Part shown: positions 8,178 to 17,459 of the stretch, piece after piece
Numbering within the stretch: position 1 is the first letter of the stretch
Layout: each line of letters starts with the position of its first letter
From: Candidatus Binataceae bacterium
GTDB lineage: Bacteria; Desulfobacterota; Binatia; Binatales; Binataceae
Direction of reading: 5' to 3'
Length of the DNA stretch: 48,703 nucleotides
Assembly: GCA_030038355.1 (NCBI GenBank)
Contig: JASHPB010000056.1
Coordinates: 1 to 48,703 of the forward strand
The notes under the pieces: model-generated
The model's input: the letters and a program-made list of their open reading frames with translations, nothing else
The model's database searches: none
What the model was told of the DNA's origin: nothing
Program-made: the position numbers and the translations under genes

Positions 8178-9947
8178 ATGCCAGGGCATCACATCATAAT
8201 CGGCGGCGGACTCGCCGGGCTCACCACCGCGATGAAACTCGCGGAAGAGGGCGAGCACGTCGACCTGTTCTCCATCGTCCCCGTGAAGCGCTCGCACTCT
8301 GTCTGCGCGCAAGGCGGAATTAACGGCGCAGTCAACACCAAGGGCGAGGGCGATTCGCCGATGATCCACTTCGACGACTCGATCTACGGCGGCGACTTCC
8401 TTGCGCATCAGCCGCCCGTGCTCGGGATGTGCGAGGCGGCGCCAAGTATCATCTACCTCTTCGACCGCATGGGCGTGATGTTCAATCGCACGCCGGAGGG
8501 TCTCCTTGACTTCCGCCGCTTCGGCGGTACCAAGCATCATCGCACCGCCTTCGCCGGCGCTACGACCGGCCAGCAACTTCTCTACGCACTGGATGAGCAG
8601 GTGCGCCGTTACGAGGCCGCCGGCCTGGTGCGCAAGTTTGAAGGATGGGAGATGCTCGGAGTCGTGCCGGACGAGGCGGGCGATTGCCGCGGCGTCGTCG
8701 CGATCGATACCCGTTCTCTCGAGCTGCGCGCATTCCCCGGCGACACGGTGATGATCGCGACTGGCGGCCCAGGCCTTATCTTCGGTCGCTCGACGCAATC
8801 GCTGGTGAACACCGGCTCTGCCGCGAGCGCCTGCTATCAGCAGGGCGCGACTTACGCCAACGGCGAGTTCATCCAGGTGCATCCCACCGCGGTGCCCGGC
8901 GAAGACAAGAATCGGCTCATCTCGGAATCGATCCGCGGCGAGGGCGGCCGAGTCTGGACGTACAAAGAAGGCAAACCCTGGTACTTCCTCGAGGAGATGT
9001 ACCCCGCCTACGGCAACCTCGTGCCGCGCGATATCGCGACGCGTGCGATTCACAAGGTCGTCTTCGAGATGAAGCTCGGTGTCGACGGCCAGCCGCTCGT
9101 CTTCCTCGACGTGAGCCATCTCGATCCCGTGCTGCTCCGCCAGCGCGTCGAAGGCGTGCTCGAGATCTACGAGAAGTTCGTCGGCCAGGATCCGACCAAG
9201 GTGCCGATGAAGATTTTTCCCGCGATGCACTATTCGATGGGCGGGCTCTGGGTGGACTACAGCCAGCAAACCAACATTCCGGGCCTGTTCGCCGCCGGCG
9301 AGTGCGAGTTCCAGTATCATGGCGCGAACCGGCTCGGCGCGAACTCGCTGCTCTCATGCGTCTATGGCGGCGACGTGGGCGCCAAGGCGATGACCGCATT
9401 CGCGAAGTCGCATAAGAGCGACGGTTCGACGCGCGCACATGACCTCGAGGTGACGCGCCATCGCGAAGACTTCGACCGGATCTTCAAGATGGACGGCAAG
9501 GAAAACGCGTTCGCGATCTGGCGCGAACTCGGCGAGCTGATGACCGAGAATGTCACGGTAGTTCGCTACAACGACAAGCTGAAGGCGACCGACGCGAAAT
9601 TGCTCGAGCTGAAGGATCGATGGGGCAAGATCGGCCTCAACGACAAAGGCAAGTGGGCCAACCAAGAGGCGCTGTTCGTGCGGCATCTGTGGAACATGCT
9701 CGAGCTTGCCCGGCCAATCACACTCGGCGCGCTCAACCGCAACGAGTCGCGGGGTGCGCATTACAAGCCCGAGTTCCCCGAGCGCGACGACGAGAACTTC
9801 ATGAAGACCACGCTCGCGACCTGGTCCTCAGACGGCCCGCGCTTTGGATGGGAACCCGTCGACGTGAGTCTGATCAAACCGCGCGCGCGCCGTTACGACG
9901 TCGACAAGTCGGCCACCGCCGCAAAACCGGCCGAGAAAGCAGCTTAA
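8178..9947 (+). CDS. sdhA: Succinate dehydrogenase/fumarate reductase flavoprotein subunit
   Basis: The 589-residue flavoprotein oxidises succinate to fumarate. The N-terminal dinucleotide motif HHIIIGGGLAGLTTAMK is followed by KRSHSVCAQGGINGA, where H40 is the expected covalent FAD attachment site. The active-site segment AVPGEDKNRLISESIRGEGG and the capping-region motif AMHYSMGGLWVDY are present, as is GANRLGANSLLSCVYGG near the FAD. The lack of a long N-terminal extension is normal for the Bacillus/epsilon type. Shine-Dalgarno AGGAG precedes the ATG. It lies 10 bases from both sdhC and sdhB. Confidence 0.96.
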   Translation: MPGHHIIIGGGLAGLTTAMKLAEEGEHVDLFSIVPVKRSHSVCAQGGINGAVNTKGEGDSPMIHFDDSIYGGDFLAHQPPVLGMCEAAPSIIYLFDRMGVMFNRTPEGLLDFRRFGGTKHHRTAFAGATTGQQLLYALDEQVRRYEAAGLVRKFEGWEMLGVVPDEAGDCRGVVAIDTRSLELRAFPGDTVMIATGGPGLIFGRSTQSLVNTGSAASACYQQGATYANGEFIQVHPTAVPGEDKNRLISESIRGEGGRVWTYKEGKPWYFLEEMYPAYGNLVPRDIATRAIHKVVFEMKLGVDGQPLVFLDVSHLDPVLLRQRVEGVLEIYEKFVGQDPTKVPMKIFPAMHYSMGGLWVDYSQQTNIPGLFAAGECEFQYHGANRLGANSLLSCVYGGDVGAKAMTAFAKSHKSDGSTRAHDLEVTRHREDFDRIFKMDGKENAFAIWRELGELMTENVTVVRYNDKLKATDAKLLELKDRWGKIGLNDKGKWANQEALFVRHLWNMLELARPITLGALNRNESRGAHYKPEFPERDDENFMKTTLATWSSDGPRFGWEPVDVSLIKPRARRYDVDKSATAAKPAEKAA

Positions 9948-9957
9948 GGAGCCGCCC

Positions 9958-10707
9958 GTGGCTGAACGAACGACAGTTCTCAGAATCAAACGCCAGGAAA
10001 ATCCGCGCTCGGCGACATACTGGGAAGAATTCGAAATTCCATACAAGGCCAACCACAACATCATCTCGATGCTGATGGAGATCCGGCGAAATCCCGTGAC
10101 ACGTGAGGGCAAGCGCACCACGGCTGTGGTGTTCGACGCGAACTGTCTCGAAGAGGTATGCGGTTCGTGCACGATGGTGATCAACGGGCGCGTCAGGCAG
10201 GCCTGCTCGCAACTCGCCGAGGGCCTTAACGGCACCGTGACCGTTGAGCCGATGTCGAAATTCCCCGTAGTGCGCGATCTCTGGGTCGATCGCTCGAAAA
10301 TGTTCGATTATTTGAAGAAGGCGCATTCATGGATTCCGATCGACGGCACCTATGACCTCGGCCCTGGCCCGCGGGTCAATCCCCAAGAGCAGCAGTTCGC
10401 TTACCTTTTCTCGCGATGCATGACCTGCGGCTGCTGCCTTGAGGCGTGCCCGCAGGTGAACGATCATTCCAAGTTCATGGGCCCCGCAATTATCGGGCAG
10501 GTCTACCTGATGGGGCAGCATCCGACCGGCGCGATGCACCAGGACGAGCGCCTCCAGGCTCTTATGGGCGAGGGTGGTATCGCGGATTGCGGCAACGCGC
10601 AGAACTGCGTTGAGGTCTGCCCCAAGTCGATTCCGCTGACCACGGCAATCGGTGACGTTGGCGGTCAGGTATCGCGCAAATGGCTCCGCGATCTGTTTGC
10701 GAAGTAA
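9958..10707 (+). CDS. sdhB: Succinate dehydrogenase/fumarate reductase iron-sulfur subunit
   Basis: The 249-residue electron-transfer subunit links FAD to the haems. The plant-type [2Fe-2S] ligands are C63, C68, C71 and C83 (CLEEVCGSCTMVINGRVRQAC region). The second domain holds CMTCGCCLEAC (C154, C157, C160, C164) and CGNAQNCVEVC (C211, C217, C221), giving the [4Fe-4S] and [3Fe-4S] clusters. It starts with GTG after AAGGAGCCG. It completes the three-subunit complex; sucC follows after 51 bases, probably in the same transcript. Confidence 0.95.
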   Translation: MAERTTVLRIKRQENPRSATYWEEFEIPYKANHNIISMLMEIRRNPVTREGKRTTAVVFDANCLEEVCGSCTMVINGRVRQACSQLAEGLNGTVTVEPMSKFPVVRDLWVDRSKMFDYLKKAHSWIPIDGTYDLGPGPRVNPQEQQFAYLFSRCMTCGCCLEACPQVNDHSKFMGPAIIGQVYLMGQHPTGAMHQDERLQALMGEGGIADCGNAQNCVEVCPKSIPLTTAIGDVGGQVSRKWLRDLFAK

Positions 10708-10758
10708 AGTGCGCGAGCGAATCGAGTCGTTAACTAGCGGTCCTTGGCGAGTAGGTAG

Positions 10759-11934
10759 ATGAATATCCACGAATTCCAGGCGAAACAGATCCTCGGCCGC
10801 TTCGGCGCCCCGGTTCCAAAAGGGCAGCCGGCCTCGACGCCCGACGAAGCCGCCGCGGCTTTCAGAGCGCTCGGACTGTCGAAGGCAGTCGTCAAGGCGC
10901 AGATCCATGCGGGCGGGCGCGGCAAGGCGGGCGGCGTGAAGCTGCTCTCGAGCGCCGACGAGGCGCGAGACTTCGCGGCGAAACTACTCGGCAAGCAGCT
11001 CGTGACGCATCAGACGGGGCCCGAGGGTCGAGTGGTGCGCCGTGTCTATGTCGAGGAAGCGAGCCAGGTGGCGCGCGAGCTATACCTCGGCCTGCTCGTT
11101 GATCGTAAATCCGGCTCCGTGTCGGTGATCGCGAGCACCGAAGGCGGTATGGATATTGAGGAAGTGGCGGCCAAGACCCCAGACCGAATTATCACCGAGG
11201 CGATCAATCCGCTGCTCGGGCTTTCGGGGTTCGTCGCGCGCAAGATCGCTTTCGCGCTCGGCCTCAAGGACAAAGAGGTCAACCAGTTCGTCACTCTCCT
11301 CACGGCACTGTATCGCGCGTTCTGGGAAACCGACGCCTCACTGATCGAAATCAATCCCTTGGTGGTGACGGCAGATGGCCGCGTCATCTGCCTCGATGCC
11401 AAGATGTCGTTCGATGACAACGGATTGTTCCGTCATCCCGATATCCGCGAGATGCGCGATTCGAACGAGGAAGACCCCGCCGAGACCGAGGCCGCGAAGT
11501 TCGAACTGAGCTACGTACATCTCGACGGCAATATCGGATGCATGGTCAATGGCGCGGGGCTCGCGATGGCCACGATGGACATCGTGAAGTACTACGGCGC
11601 CGAGCCGGCAAACTTTCTCGACGTGGGCGGCGGCGCGAATACTGAGAAGGTCGCGGCCGCGTTCCGTATCCTGCTCTCGGACAAGCGCGTCAAAGCCGTG
11701 CTGATCAACATCTTCGGCGGTATTATGCGATGCGACGTGCTGGCGCAGGGCGTAGTCGAAGCGGCCCGGCAGGTCAACTTGAGTTTGCCGCTGGTAGTGC
11801 GGATGGAAGGCACCAACGTCGACCAAGGCAAGAAAATCCTCGCCGATTCAGGAATCAAAGTGATAGCCGCGGCCGACCTGGCTGACGCAGCGCGCCGCGT
11901 GACTGAAGCGATCGGAGCCAGGAAAGCGCAATGA
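10759..11934 (+). CDS. sucC: Succinyl-CoA synthetase beta subunit
   Basis: The 391-residue ATP-grasp subunit forms the nucleotide and succinate sites of ADP/GDP-forming succinyl-CoA synthetase. Recognisable segments are [18 protein letters not shown] at the start, [19 protein letters not shown] (ATP-grasp), LIEINPLVV with AKMSFDDNG (metal site), and [13 protein letters not shown] with [12 protein letters not shown] in the C-terminal ligase domain. The length is typical (about 388). The stop overlaps the sucD ATG by four bases (ATGA), as expected for subunits made 1:1. Confidence 0.97.
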   Translation: MNIHEFQAKQILGRFGAPVPKGQPASTPDEAAAAFRALGLSKAVVKAQIHAGGRGKAGGVKLLSSADEARDFAAKLLGKQLVTHQTGPEGRVVRRVYVEEASQVARELYLGLLVDRKSGSVSVIASTEGGMDIEEVAAKTPDRIITEAINPLLGLSGFVARKIAFALGLKDKEVNQFVTLLTALYRAFWETDASLIEINPLVVTADGRVICLDAKMSFDDNGLFRHPDIREMRDSNEEDPAETEAAKFELSYVHLDGNIGCMVNGAGLAMATMDIVKYYGAEPANFLDVGGGANTEKVAAAFRILLSDKRVKAVLINIFGGIMRCDVLAQGVVEAARQVNLSLPLVVRMEGTNVDQGKKILADSGIKVIAAADLADAARRVTEAIGARKAQ

Positions 11935-12809
11935 GTATTCTGGTCAACAAAAATTCGCGCGTCCTCACCCAGGGAATCACTGGCGCGACCGGACAACTGC
12001 ATACGCGTGCCTGCAGGGAATACGGCACGCAGATGGTCGCGGGAGTGGTGCCGGGCAAAGGTGGCACCAGCTTCGAAGGCATTCCCATCTTCAACACCGT
12101 CGAGCAGGCGCGGCGTGAGACCGCAGCCAACGTCGCGGTGAGTTACGTGCCGCCGGCGTTCGCGGCCGACGGAATCCTCGAATCCGCCGCGGCCGGAATC
12201 GAGCTCGTCATCTGCATCACCGAGGGGATCCCGGTCCTCGACATGGTCAAGGTGAAGCACTTCCTCGGCGAGACCAAGACGCGCCTGATCGGGCCCAACT
12301 GCCCGGGAATTATCACGCCGGGCGAGTGCAAAATTGGCATCATGCCCGGTTACATCCACAAGCAAGGTGATATCGGCGTGGTCTCCCGTTCGGGCACGCT
12401 GACCTACGAGGCTGTCTTCCAGCTCACGCAACTTGGCATCGGACAGTCGAGCTGTATCGGAATCGGCGGCGACCCGATCGTCGGAACCTCTCACATCGAC
12501 GCGCTGAAGCTCTTCAATGAAGATCCGAAAACGCGCGCGATCATTATGATCGGCGAGATCGGCGGCACGGCCGAAGAGGAAGCGGCCGCGTATATCAAGC
12601 AGAACGTGAAGAAACCTGTCGTCGCATTTATAGCGGGGCAGACCGCGCCGAAGGGGCGGCGCATGGGCCATGCGGGTGCGATTATCTCGGGCGGACGCGG
12701 CACGGCCGCGGACAAGATCGCGGCGCTCAAGGCGGCAGGCATCACGGTCGCGATGAGCCCGGCTGAGCTCGGCACGACGATGAAGTCTGCGCTGGAGGGC
12801 AAAGCCTGA
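11931..12809 (+). CDS. sucD: Succinyl-CoA synthetase alpha subunit
   Basis: The 292-residue alpha subunit binds CoA and carries the phosphohistidine. [20 protein letters not shown] is the CoA-binding N-terminus, [16 protein letters not shown] a conserved core loop, and [18 protein letters not shown] holds the His phosphorylated during catalysis. Start and stop both overlap neighbours (ATGA with sucC, TGATG with ndk), so sucC, sucD and ndk are translationally coupled. Confidence 0.97.
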   Translation: MSILVNKNSRVLTQGITGATGQLHTRACREYGTQMVAGVVPGKGGTSFEGIPIFNTVEQARRETAANVAVSYVPPAFAADGILESAAAGIELVICITEGIPVLDMVKVKHFLGETKTRLIGPNCPGIITPGECKIGIMPGYIHKQGDIGVVSRSGTLTYEAVFQLTQLGIGQSSCIGIGGDPIVGTSHIDALKLFNEDPKTRAIIMIGEIGGTAEEEAAAYIKQNVKKPVVAFIAGQTAPKGRRMGHAGAIISGGRGTAADKIAALKAAGITVAMSPAELGTTMKSALEGKA

Positions 12810-13225
12810 TGGAGCGCACTCTCGCGATCATCAAGCCCGACGCGGTGCGTCGCGGCCTCTCGGGCGACATCATCAAGCGTATCGAGGCGAGCGGCCTGCA
12901 GATCATCGGGCTCCGCAAGCTCCAGTTGTCGAGCGCGGACGCGCGAGCGTTTTATCTAGTGCACCAGCAGCGCCCTTTCTTCGAATCGCTCTGCGCGTAC
13001 ATGACATCGGGACCGGTAATTGTCGCGGTCTTGCAGGGCGAGAACGCGATCACGCGATGGCGTCAGTTGATGGGCGCAACTGATCCAAAGAAGGCGGACG
13101 CGGGGACGATCCGCAAGGATTTCGGAATCGACGTCGAACAGAATGCGACCCACGGCTCGGATGCGCCTGAGACGGCCGCGGTCGAGATCGCGTTCTTCTT
13201 CCCGCGCCGGGAAATTCTGGCTTAG
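12809..13225 (+). CDS. ndk: Nucleoside diphosphate kinase
   Basis: The 138-residue enzyme equilibrates NTPs and NDPs by a phosphohistidine ping-pong mechanism. [16 protein letters not shown] is the family N-terminus, and [20 protein letters not shown] contains the catalytic H115. Its start overlaps the sucD stop. That coupling makes sense because Ndk can exchange the nucleoside triphosphate made by succinyl-CoA synthetase, and Ndk-SCS association is known in other bacteria. It ends the TCA cluster. Confidence 0.97.
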   Translation: MERTLAIIKPDAVRRGLSGDIIKRIEASGLQIIGLRKLQLSSADARAFYLVHQQRPFFESLCAYMTSGPVIVAVLQGENAITRWRQLMGATDPKKADAGTIRKDFGIDVEQNATHGSDAPETAAVEIAFFFPRREILA

Positions 13226-13252
13226 CAGAGCTCCACAATTCCACAATCAGCC

Positions 13253-13282
13253 GACCCTCTCCTTGGTCATCAGAGAGAGGAG
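13253..13282 (-). repeat. Short palindromic repeat, copy 1 (inverted)
   Basis: Read on the minus strand it contains GACCAAGGAGAGGG, matching copy 2 at 13495-13534. It forms a CCTCTC/GAGAGG hairpin. Confidence 0.4.
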
Positions 13283-13494
13283 ATCGGATAAAGTTGGCGC
13301 GATCAGTTTGGTTTCGCTGAAGACGAAGGAAAAAGCGGCAGCCAACGAAAGAAGACTTCCACCTCGCAGCTATTGAGCGAGTGCCTTCCGCGGCTAAGAG
13401 ATCTCGCACCTCGCCAACATCCAGGTCACGACAAAAGCAAGCGCGCCCTTCTGCCGTGAGTCAACCTGTCAGCTGGCCGGTCTGTATTTTCTGG

Positions 13495-13534
13495 TTTCCC
13501 CTCCCTGACCAAGGAGCGAACTAAGGCGAGGATT
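13495..13534 (+). repeat. Short palindromic repeat, copy 2
   Basis: The core CCTGACCAAGGAG followed by ACTAAGGCGAGGAT resembles the copy at 47411-47450 (CCTGACC, GGAG, ACTAAG, CGA.GAT shared with one indel) and the inverted copy at 13253-13282. It is similar in style to dispersed CCCTCTCCC/GGGAGAGGG intergenic repeats of many proteobacteria. Confidence 0.4.
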
Positions 13535-13603
13535 GAGTGACCATCACTAGGCTCAACTGGGCACCCAAGCATCGCCGGTGAGTATCCGTTACAATAAGCG
13601 GTC

Positions 13604-14677
13604 GTGAATGTTTCGCCGGCATCAAAGACGACCGAATCGCTGCAAGATTTGCGGGATTCCGCTCTCGACGATCTGGCTCGGGTCGTCGCCGCGGCCGGCG
13701 ACCGGGCGTTTCGAGCCCGGCAAATTACCGACTGGCTTTACAAGTCGCGCATCCAGTCGATCGACGAGATGCGCAACCTTCCCACCTCACTTCGCGAATA
13801 TCTAAAGCAGCACTTCAAGATTGGCGGTGCCGAGGTGTCCCACGTCGCGCGATCGGCCGACGGCACGCGAAAGCTCGTCGTGCATCTCGAGGACGGCGAG
13901 GAGATCGAGACCGTTATCATCCCGACCGAAAAGCGCGTCACACTTTGCATCTCGAGCCAGGCCGGATGCGCGATGGCGTGTGAATTCTGCGCGACGGCCC
14001 GGATGGGATTGCACCGGAACCTCACCACGGGCGATATCCTCGCCCAGGTTTTCGCCGCATCGCGAGAGCTCAATTCGGGCGAGGAGCTAACTAACTACGT
14101 CTTCATGGGGATGGGCGAGCCGCTCGCCAATTATCCGCGCCTGCTGAAAACGCTTCGCATTATGACGGCGGAGTGGGGCATGGCGATCTCGCCGCGGCGA
14201 ATCACGGTCTCAACCGTCGGCCTGGTTCCAGTGATGGAGCGGCTCGCCGCTGATATGCCGGTGAATATCGCGGTCTCGCTGCATGCGACGACCAACGCGC
14301 TTCGCGACCGTCTTGCGCCGATCAACAAGCGCTATCCGCTCGAGCAACTCATCGACTCATGCCGGCATCTGCCGATTAAGCGGCGCGATCGGATAACCTT
14401 CGAATACGTGATGCTCGCGGGCGTCAACGATTCTCCCGCCGACGCGAGGCGGCTAGTGAAGTTGCTCGCGCCACTCCGTGCCAAAGTCAATCTGATCTTC
14501 TTCAATCCGTTCATTGGCTCGGACCTGAATACTAGTCCGCGCGCCGCGGTCGAGGCCTTTCAAGCCGTACTGCTGAACGGTAATTTGACCGCTACTATCC
14601 GCGAAAGCCGGGGCCTCGATATCGCGGCTGCCTGCGGCCAGCTTTACGCCGAACAGCATCGCGCGGCGTTCGCCTGA
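13604..14677 (+). CDS. rlmN: Dual-specificity RNA methyltransferase RlmN
   Basis: This 357-residue radical-SAM enzyme methylates C2 of A2503 in 23S rRNA and A37 in some tRNAs. The cluster motif is GCAMACEFCATARMG, with C122, C126 and C129 binding [4Fe-4S]; the resolving/methyl-carrying Cys near the C-terminus is C344 in DIAAACGQLY. FMGMGEPLANY and RRITVSTVGLVP are family hallmarks. The start is GTG 13604; no Shine-Dalgarno is visible, and TACAAT ends 8 bases before it, so the mRNA could be leaderless. It is a monocistronic-looking gene ahead of mtnP (31 bases). Confidence 0.95.
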   Translation: MNVSPASKTTESLQDLRDSALDDLARVVAAAGDRAFRARQITDWLYKSRIQSIDEMRNLPTSLREYLKQHFKIGGAEVSHVARSADGTRKLVVHLEDGEEIETVIIPTEKRVTLCISSQAGCAMACEFCATARMGLHRNLTTGDILAQVFAASRELNSGEELTNYVFMGMGEPLANYPRLLKTLRIMTAEWGMAISPRRITVSTVGLVPVMERLAADMPVNIAVSLHATTNALRDRLAPINKRYPLEQLIDSCRHLPIKRRDRITFEYVMLAGVNDSPADARRLVKLLAPLRAKVNLIFFNPFIGSDLNTSPRAAVEAFQAVLLNGNLTATIRESRGLDIAAACGQLYAEQHRAAFA

Positions 14678-14708
14678 GCGCAACGGCGACTTTCACTTGG
14701 GAGAATCG

Positions 14709-15575
14709 ATGGGACACAACCTGTTGGGCGTGATCGGGGGAAGCGGCTTTTACCAGATGCCCGGGCTCGACAAGGTCGAGCAGCTGGAACTGGAGACGCC
14801 GTTCGGGCGGCCTTCAGACCCTTTCTACCAGGGACGGATCGGCCACACCGAGGTCGTATTCCTCTCGCGACATGGCCGCGGCCATCGTCTCCTCCCGAGC
14901 GAGATCAATTTCCGTGCGAACGTATTCGCCATGAAGATGCTCGGCGTGACGCATCTGGTGTCGGTTTCGACCGCCGGCAGCATGAAGGAGAATATCGCGC
15001 CCGGACACCTGGTTGTTCCCGACCAATTCATCGATCGGACCTTCAAGCGGGCCGAGACGTTCTTCGGCGCCGGAGTCGTGGTTCACGTTTCGCTTGCGGA
15101 CCCAGTCTGCAAAGCGCTCGCGACCGGGCTCGGCGACGCGGCGGAGGCAGCGGAAGCCAAGGCGGTTCACCGCGGCGGCACTTATCTCTGCATTGAGGGG
15201 CCGCAGTTCTCGACCCGTGCCGAATCGCGCTTGTATCGGCAATTTGGCGTTGACGTAATCAGTATGACTGCGATGCAGGAGGCGCGGCTCGCGCGGGAAG
15301 CTGAAATTTGCTACGCGACGTTGGTGTTGGTGACGGACTACGACTGCTGGCATCAGTCGGTCGCGGCCGTGGATATCGGCGAAATCCTGCGCGTGATGAA
15401 GCTCAACGTGGAGACCGCGCAGAGGGCGGTTTCGAACCTCGCGCAGGGCCTGCACCAGCGGCCGCGCGATTGCGGATGTGCTGACGCGCTCAAGGGCGCG
15501 ATCATCACCGATCCCCATTCCATTCCACAGAAACTCAAGGACGACTTGCGGCCGCTGGTCGGCAAGTACCTCTGA
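14709..15575 (+). CDS. mtnP: S-methyl-5'-thioadenosine phosphorylase
   Basis: The 288-residue phosphorylase cleaves methylthioadenosine to adenine and methylthioribose-1-phosphate in methionine salvage. LLGVIGGSGFYQM, FLSRHGRGHRLLPSEINFRAN and YLCIEGPQFSTRAES are family phosphate and base-site motifs; VISMTAMQEARLAREAEI with TDYDCWH places it in the MTAP group (the D of TDYD contacts the adenine). ATG 14709 is preferred over TTG 14697 because GGGAGAA lies just before it. The PfkB kinase gene starts 25 bases after the stop. Confidence 0.93.
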   Translation: MGHNLLGVIGGSGFYQMPGLDKVEQLELETPFGRPSDPFYQGRIGHTEVVFLSRHGRGHRLLPSEINFRANVFAMKMLGVTHLVSVSTAGSMKENIAPGHLVVPDQFIDRTFKRAETFFGAGVVVHVSLADPVCKALATGLGDAAEAAEAKAVHRGGTYLCIEGPQFSTRAESRLYRQFGVDVISMTAMQEARLAREAEICYATLVLVTDYDCWHQSVAAVDIGEILRVMKLNVETAQRAVSNLAQGLHQRPRDCGCADALKGAIITDPHSIPQKLKDDLRPLVGKYL

Positions 15576-15600
15576 TTTCAAAGGCGGACATAATCGGCAC

Positions 15601-16524
15601 ATGAGCATTGTGGTGGTCGGCTTTCTCGCGTACGACACGGTCGAGACGCAGAACGGCAAGGTCGAAGAGGTAATGGGCGGCGGCGCGAGCTACTTCGCGG
15701 TGGCGGCGCGATTCTTCTCGCCGGTGAGCGTCGTGTCGGTAGTCGGCAACGATTATCGGCCCGAAGACTGGCGCGTTTTCACCGATCGTGGCATCGACAT
15801 GCGCGGAGTCGTGCGGCTCGGTGGCAAGACGACGCGATGGCATGGGCGCTATCACGAGGACATGAACAAGCGCGACACGATACAACTCTCACTTAATGTC
15901 CTCGAGGGATTTACGCCGGAGCTGCTCCCCGATCAGCGCCGCGCGGACTATATCTACCTCGCGCCCAACGATCCGGACCTCCACGAGCATATCCTCGACC
16001 AGGTGAGCAGTCCTAAGCTCGTCATCGCCGACCTCTATGATTACTGGATCGACAACACCCGCGCGGGACTCGAAAAGACCCTGCAGCGCGTCGATATCCT
16101 GCTTTGCAGCGACTACGAGGCGCGCCTGCTCACGGGCGAGAACAACTTGGTCAAGGCAGGGCGTGCGATTCTCTCGATGGGCCCCACCACGACGCTGATC
16201 AAGCGCGGCGAATACGGCGTGCTTCAGTTCAGCAAAGAAGGGATGTTCGCGGTGCCGGCGTATCCGCTCGAGGAAGTGATCGATCCTACCGGTGCTGGCG
16301 ATACCTTCGCCGGCGGCATGATGGGGTTCCTCGCGCGCGACGGGCGCATCAACGAATCAACGCTCCGCACGGCAGTCGTTTACGGCAGTGTCGTCGCGTC
16401 CTACTCGGTCGAGGACTTTTCGCTGCGAAGGCTCGAAACACTCACCTGGGAAGCGATCGACAATCGCTACCGCGCATTCATCGAACTCACGGACTCCCAT
16501 CATTCGAGATGGACCTCTCGATAG
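15601..16524 (+). CDS. PfkB-family carbohydrate/nucleoside kinase
   Basis: The 307-residue kinase has the ribokinase fold. GGGASYFAVAARFFSPVSVV near residue 25 is the first PfkB signature, and IDPTGAGDTFAGGMMGF the second, with catalytic Asp in GAGD. The sugar or nucleoside cannot be read from sequence. It lies between mtnP and sugar-nucleotide genes and overlaps the glycosyltransferase start by 16 bases. The linkage to mtnP raises the possibility of a role in methylthioribose or purine salvage, but that is inference; a sugar kinase for the adjoining UDP-sugar genes is as likely. Confidence 0.85.
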   Translation: MSIVVVGFLAYDTVETQNGKVEEVMGGGASYFAVAARFFSPVSVVSVVGNDYRPEDWRVFTDRGIDMRGVVRLGGKTTRWHGRYHEDMNKRDTIQLSLNVLEGFTPELLPDQRRADYIYLAPNDPDLHEHILDQVSSPKLVIADLYDYWIDNTRAGLEKTLQRVDILLCSDYEARLLTGENNLVKAGRAILSMGPTTTLIKRGEYGVLQFSKEGMFAVPAYPLEEVIDPTGAGDTFAGGMMGFLARDGRINESTLRTAVVYGSVVASYSVEDFSLRRLETLTWEAIDNRYRAFIELTDSHHSRWTSR

Positions 16525-17447
16525 TCGTTCCCCTTTACAACGAGCGCGACAACCTGGCTCGGCTGCACGAGGAGTTGACGCGCACGATGCGCTCGTTCGG
16601 GCGTTCATACGAGGTGATCTTTGTCGACGACGGCAGCACCGACGGCGGCTTCGAGGTGTTGCGCTCGATTCGCGCGCAGGATTCGGACGTGCGCGTGATT
16701 CGGCTCGCGCGCAACTCCGGTCAGACCGCGGCGCTCGCCTGCGGCTTCAACCGCGCGCGCGGCGACGTGATAGTCGCGATGGACGCCGACTTGCAGAACG
16801 ATCCCGCCGATATTCCGCTCTTACTCGGAAAGCTCGGCGACGGCTTCGATATCGTGAGCGGCTGGCGCACGGAACGCTGGCATGATGAAGCGCTCACGCG
16901 GCGCATGCCTTCGATGGCGGCCAACTGGCTTATCTCGACCATGACGGGCGTGCGCCTTCATGACTACGGATGTACCTTCAAGGCCTACCGGCGCGAAGTC
17001 GCGCAAGGCCTGAGCCTCTATGGCGAGATGCATCGATTCGTCCCGGCGATCGCGGCCGAGCAGGGCGCCAAGGTTACCGAGGTGCCGATCGGTTTTCGTC
17101 CGCGCCACGCCGGAACTTCGAAATACGGGCTCTGGCGCATCGTGCGCACGCTGCTCGATCTGATCACGGTGAAGTTTCTGTCCGGATACTCGACCGCCCC
17201 AATCCAGGTGTTCGGCCTGATCGGTCTCGTGATCGGCGGGCTCGGGGGAATCTGGACGACGATCCTCGTTTTGGAAAAAGTTCTGCTCGGCCATCCGCTC
17301 GCCAACCGGCCCGCGCTTCTGCTGGCAGTGTTGCTGGTGGTAGTTGGCGTTCAGTTCATCAGCATCGGACTTCTCGGCGAGATGCTCGCTCGCACCTATC
17401 ACGAATCGCAAAACAAGCCGATCTATGTCGTCAAGGAAGAGTTCTAA
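16509..17447 (+). CDS. Family 2 glycosyltransferase, DPM1/GtrB-like, membrane-anchored
   Basis: The 312-residue protein has a GT-A catalytic domain (LSIVVPLYNERDNL, VIFVDDGSTDGGF, VIVAMDADLQNDP with the metal-binding DAD) and a C-terminal region with two membrane helices (FGLIGLVIGGLGGIW and LLLAVLLVVVGVQFISIGLL). That layout is typical of polyprenyl-phosphate sugar transferases such as GtrB and ArnC. It probably moves a sugar from a nucleotide donor to undecaprenyl phosphate for cell-surface glycans. The start overlaps the PfkB gene; the UDP-glucose dehydrogenase follows after 12 bases, suggesting that a uronic acid or pentose donor is involved. Confidence 0.9.
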   Translation: MDLSIVVPLYNERDNLARLHEELTRTMRSFGRSYEVIFVDDGSTDGGFEVLRSIRAQDSDVRVIRLARNSGQTAALACGFNRARGDVIVAMDADLQNDPADIPLLLGKLGDGFDIVSGWRTERWHDEALTRRMPSMAANWLISTMTGVRLHDYGCTFKAYRREVAQGLSLYGEMHRFVPAIAAEQGAKVTEVPIGFRPRHAGTSKYGLWRIVRTLLDLITVKFLSGYSTAPIQVFGLIGLVIGGLGGIWTTILVLEKVLLGHPLANRPALLLAVLLVVVGVQFISIGLLGEMLARTYHESQNKPIYVVKEEF

Positions 17448-17459
17448 GAGGCGCGCTAC

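Larger units (their letters stand above)
13226..13603 (+). other. Gene-free stretch between ndk and rlmN
   Basis: No convincing coding frame is present over 378 bases. It holds two copies, in opposite orientation, of a short degenerate palindromic repeat (13253-13282 and 13495-13534). At its right end TACAAT (13590-13595) is a possible -10 element lying only 8 bases before the rlmN start. No clear T-run terminator follows ndk; the CCTCTC/GAGAGG inverted repeat at 13256-13280 could weakly stop transcription. Confidence 0.5.

Noticed and set aside
8043-9320. 425-codon minus-strand ORF
   Set aside because: Shadow of sdhA for the same reason; it also crosses the sdhC end.
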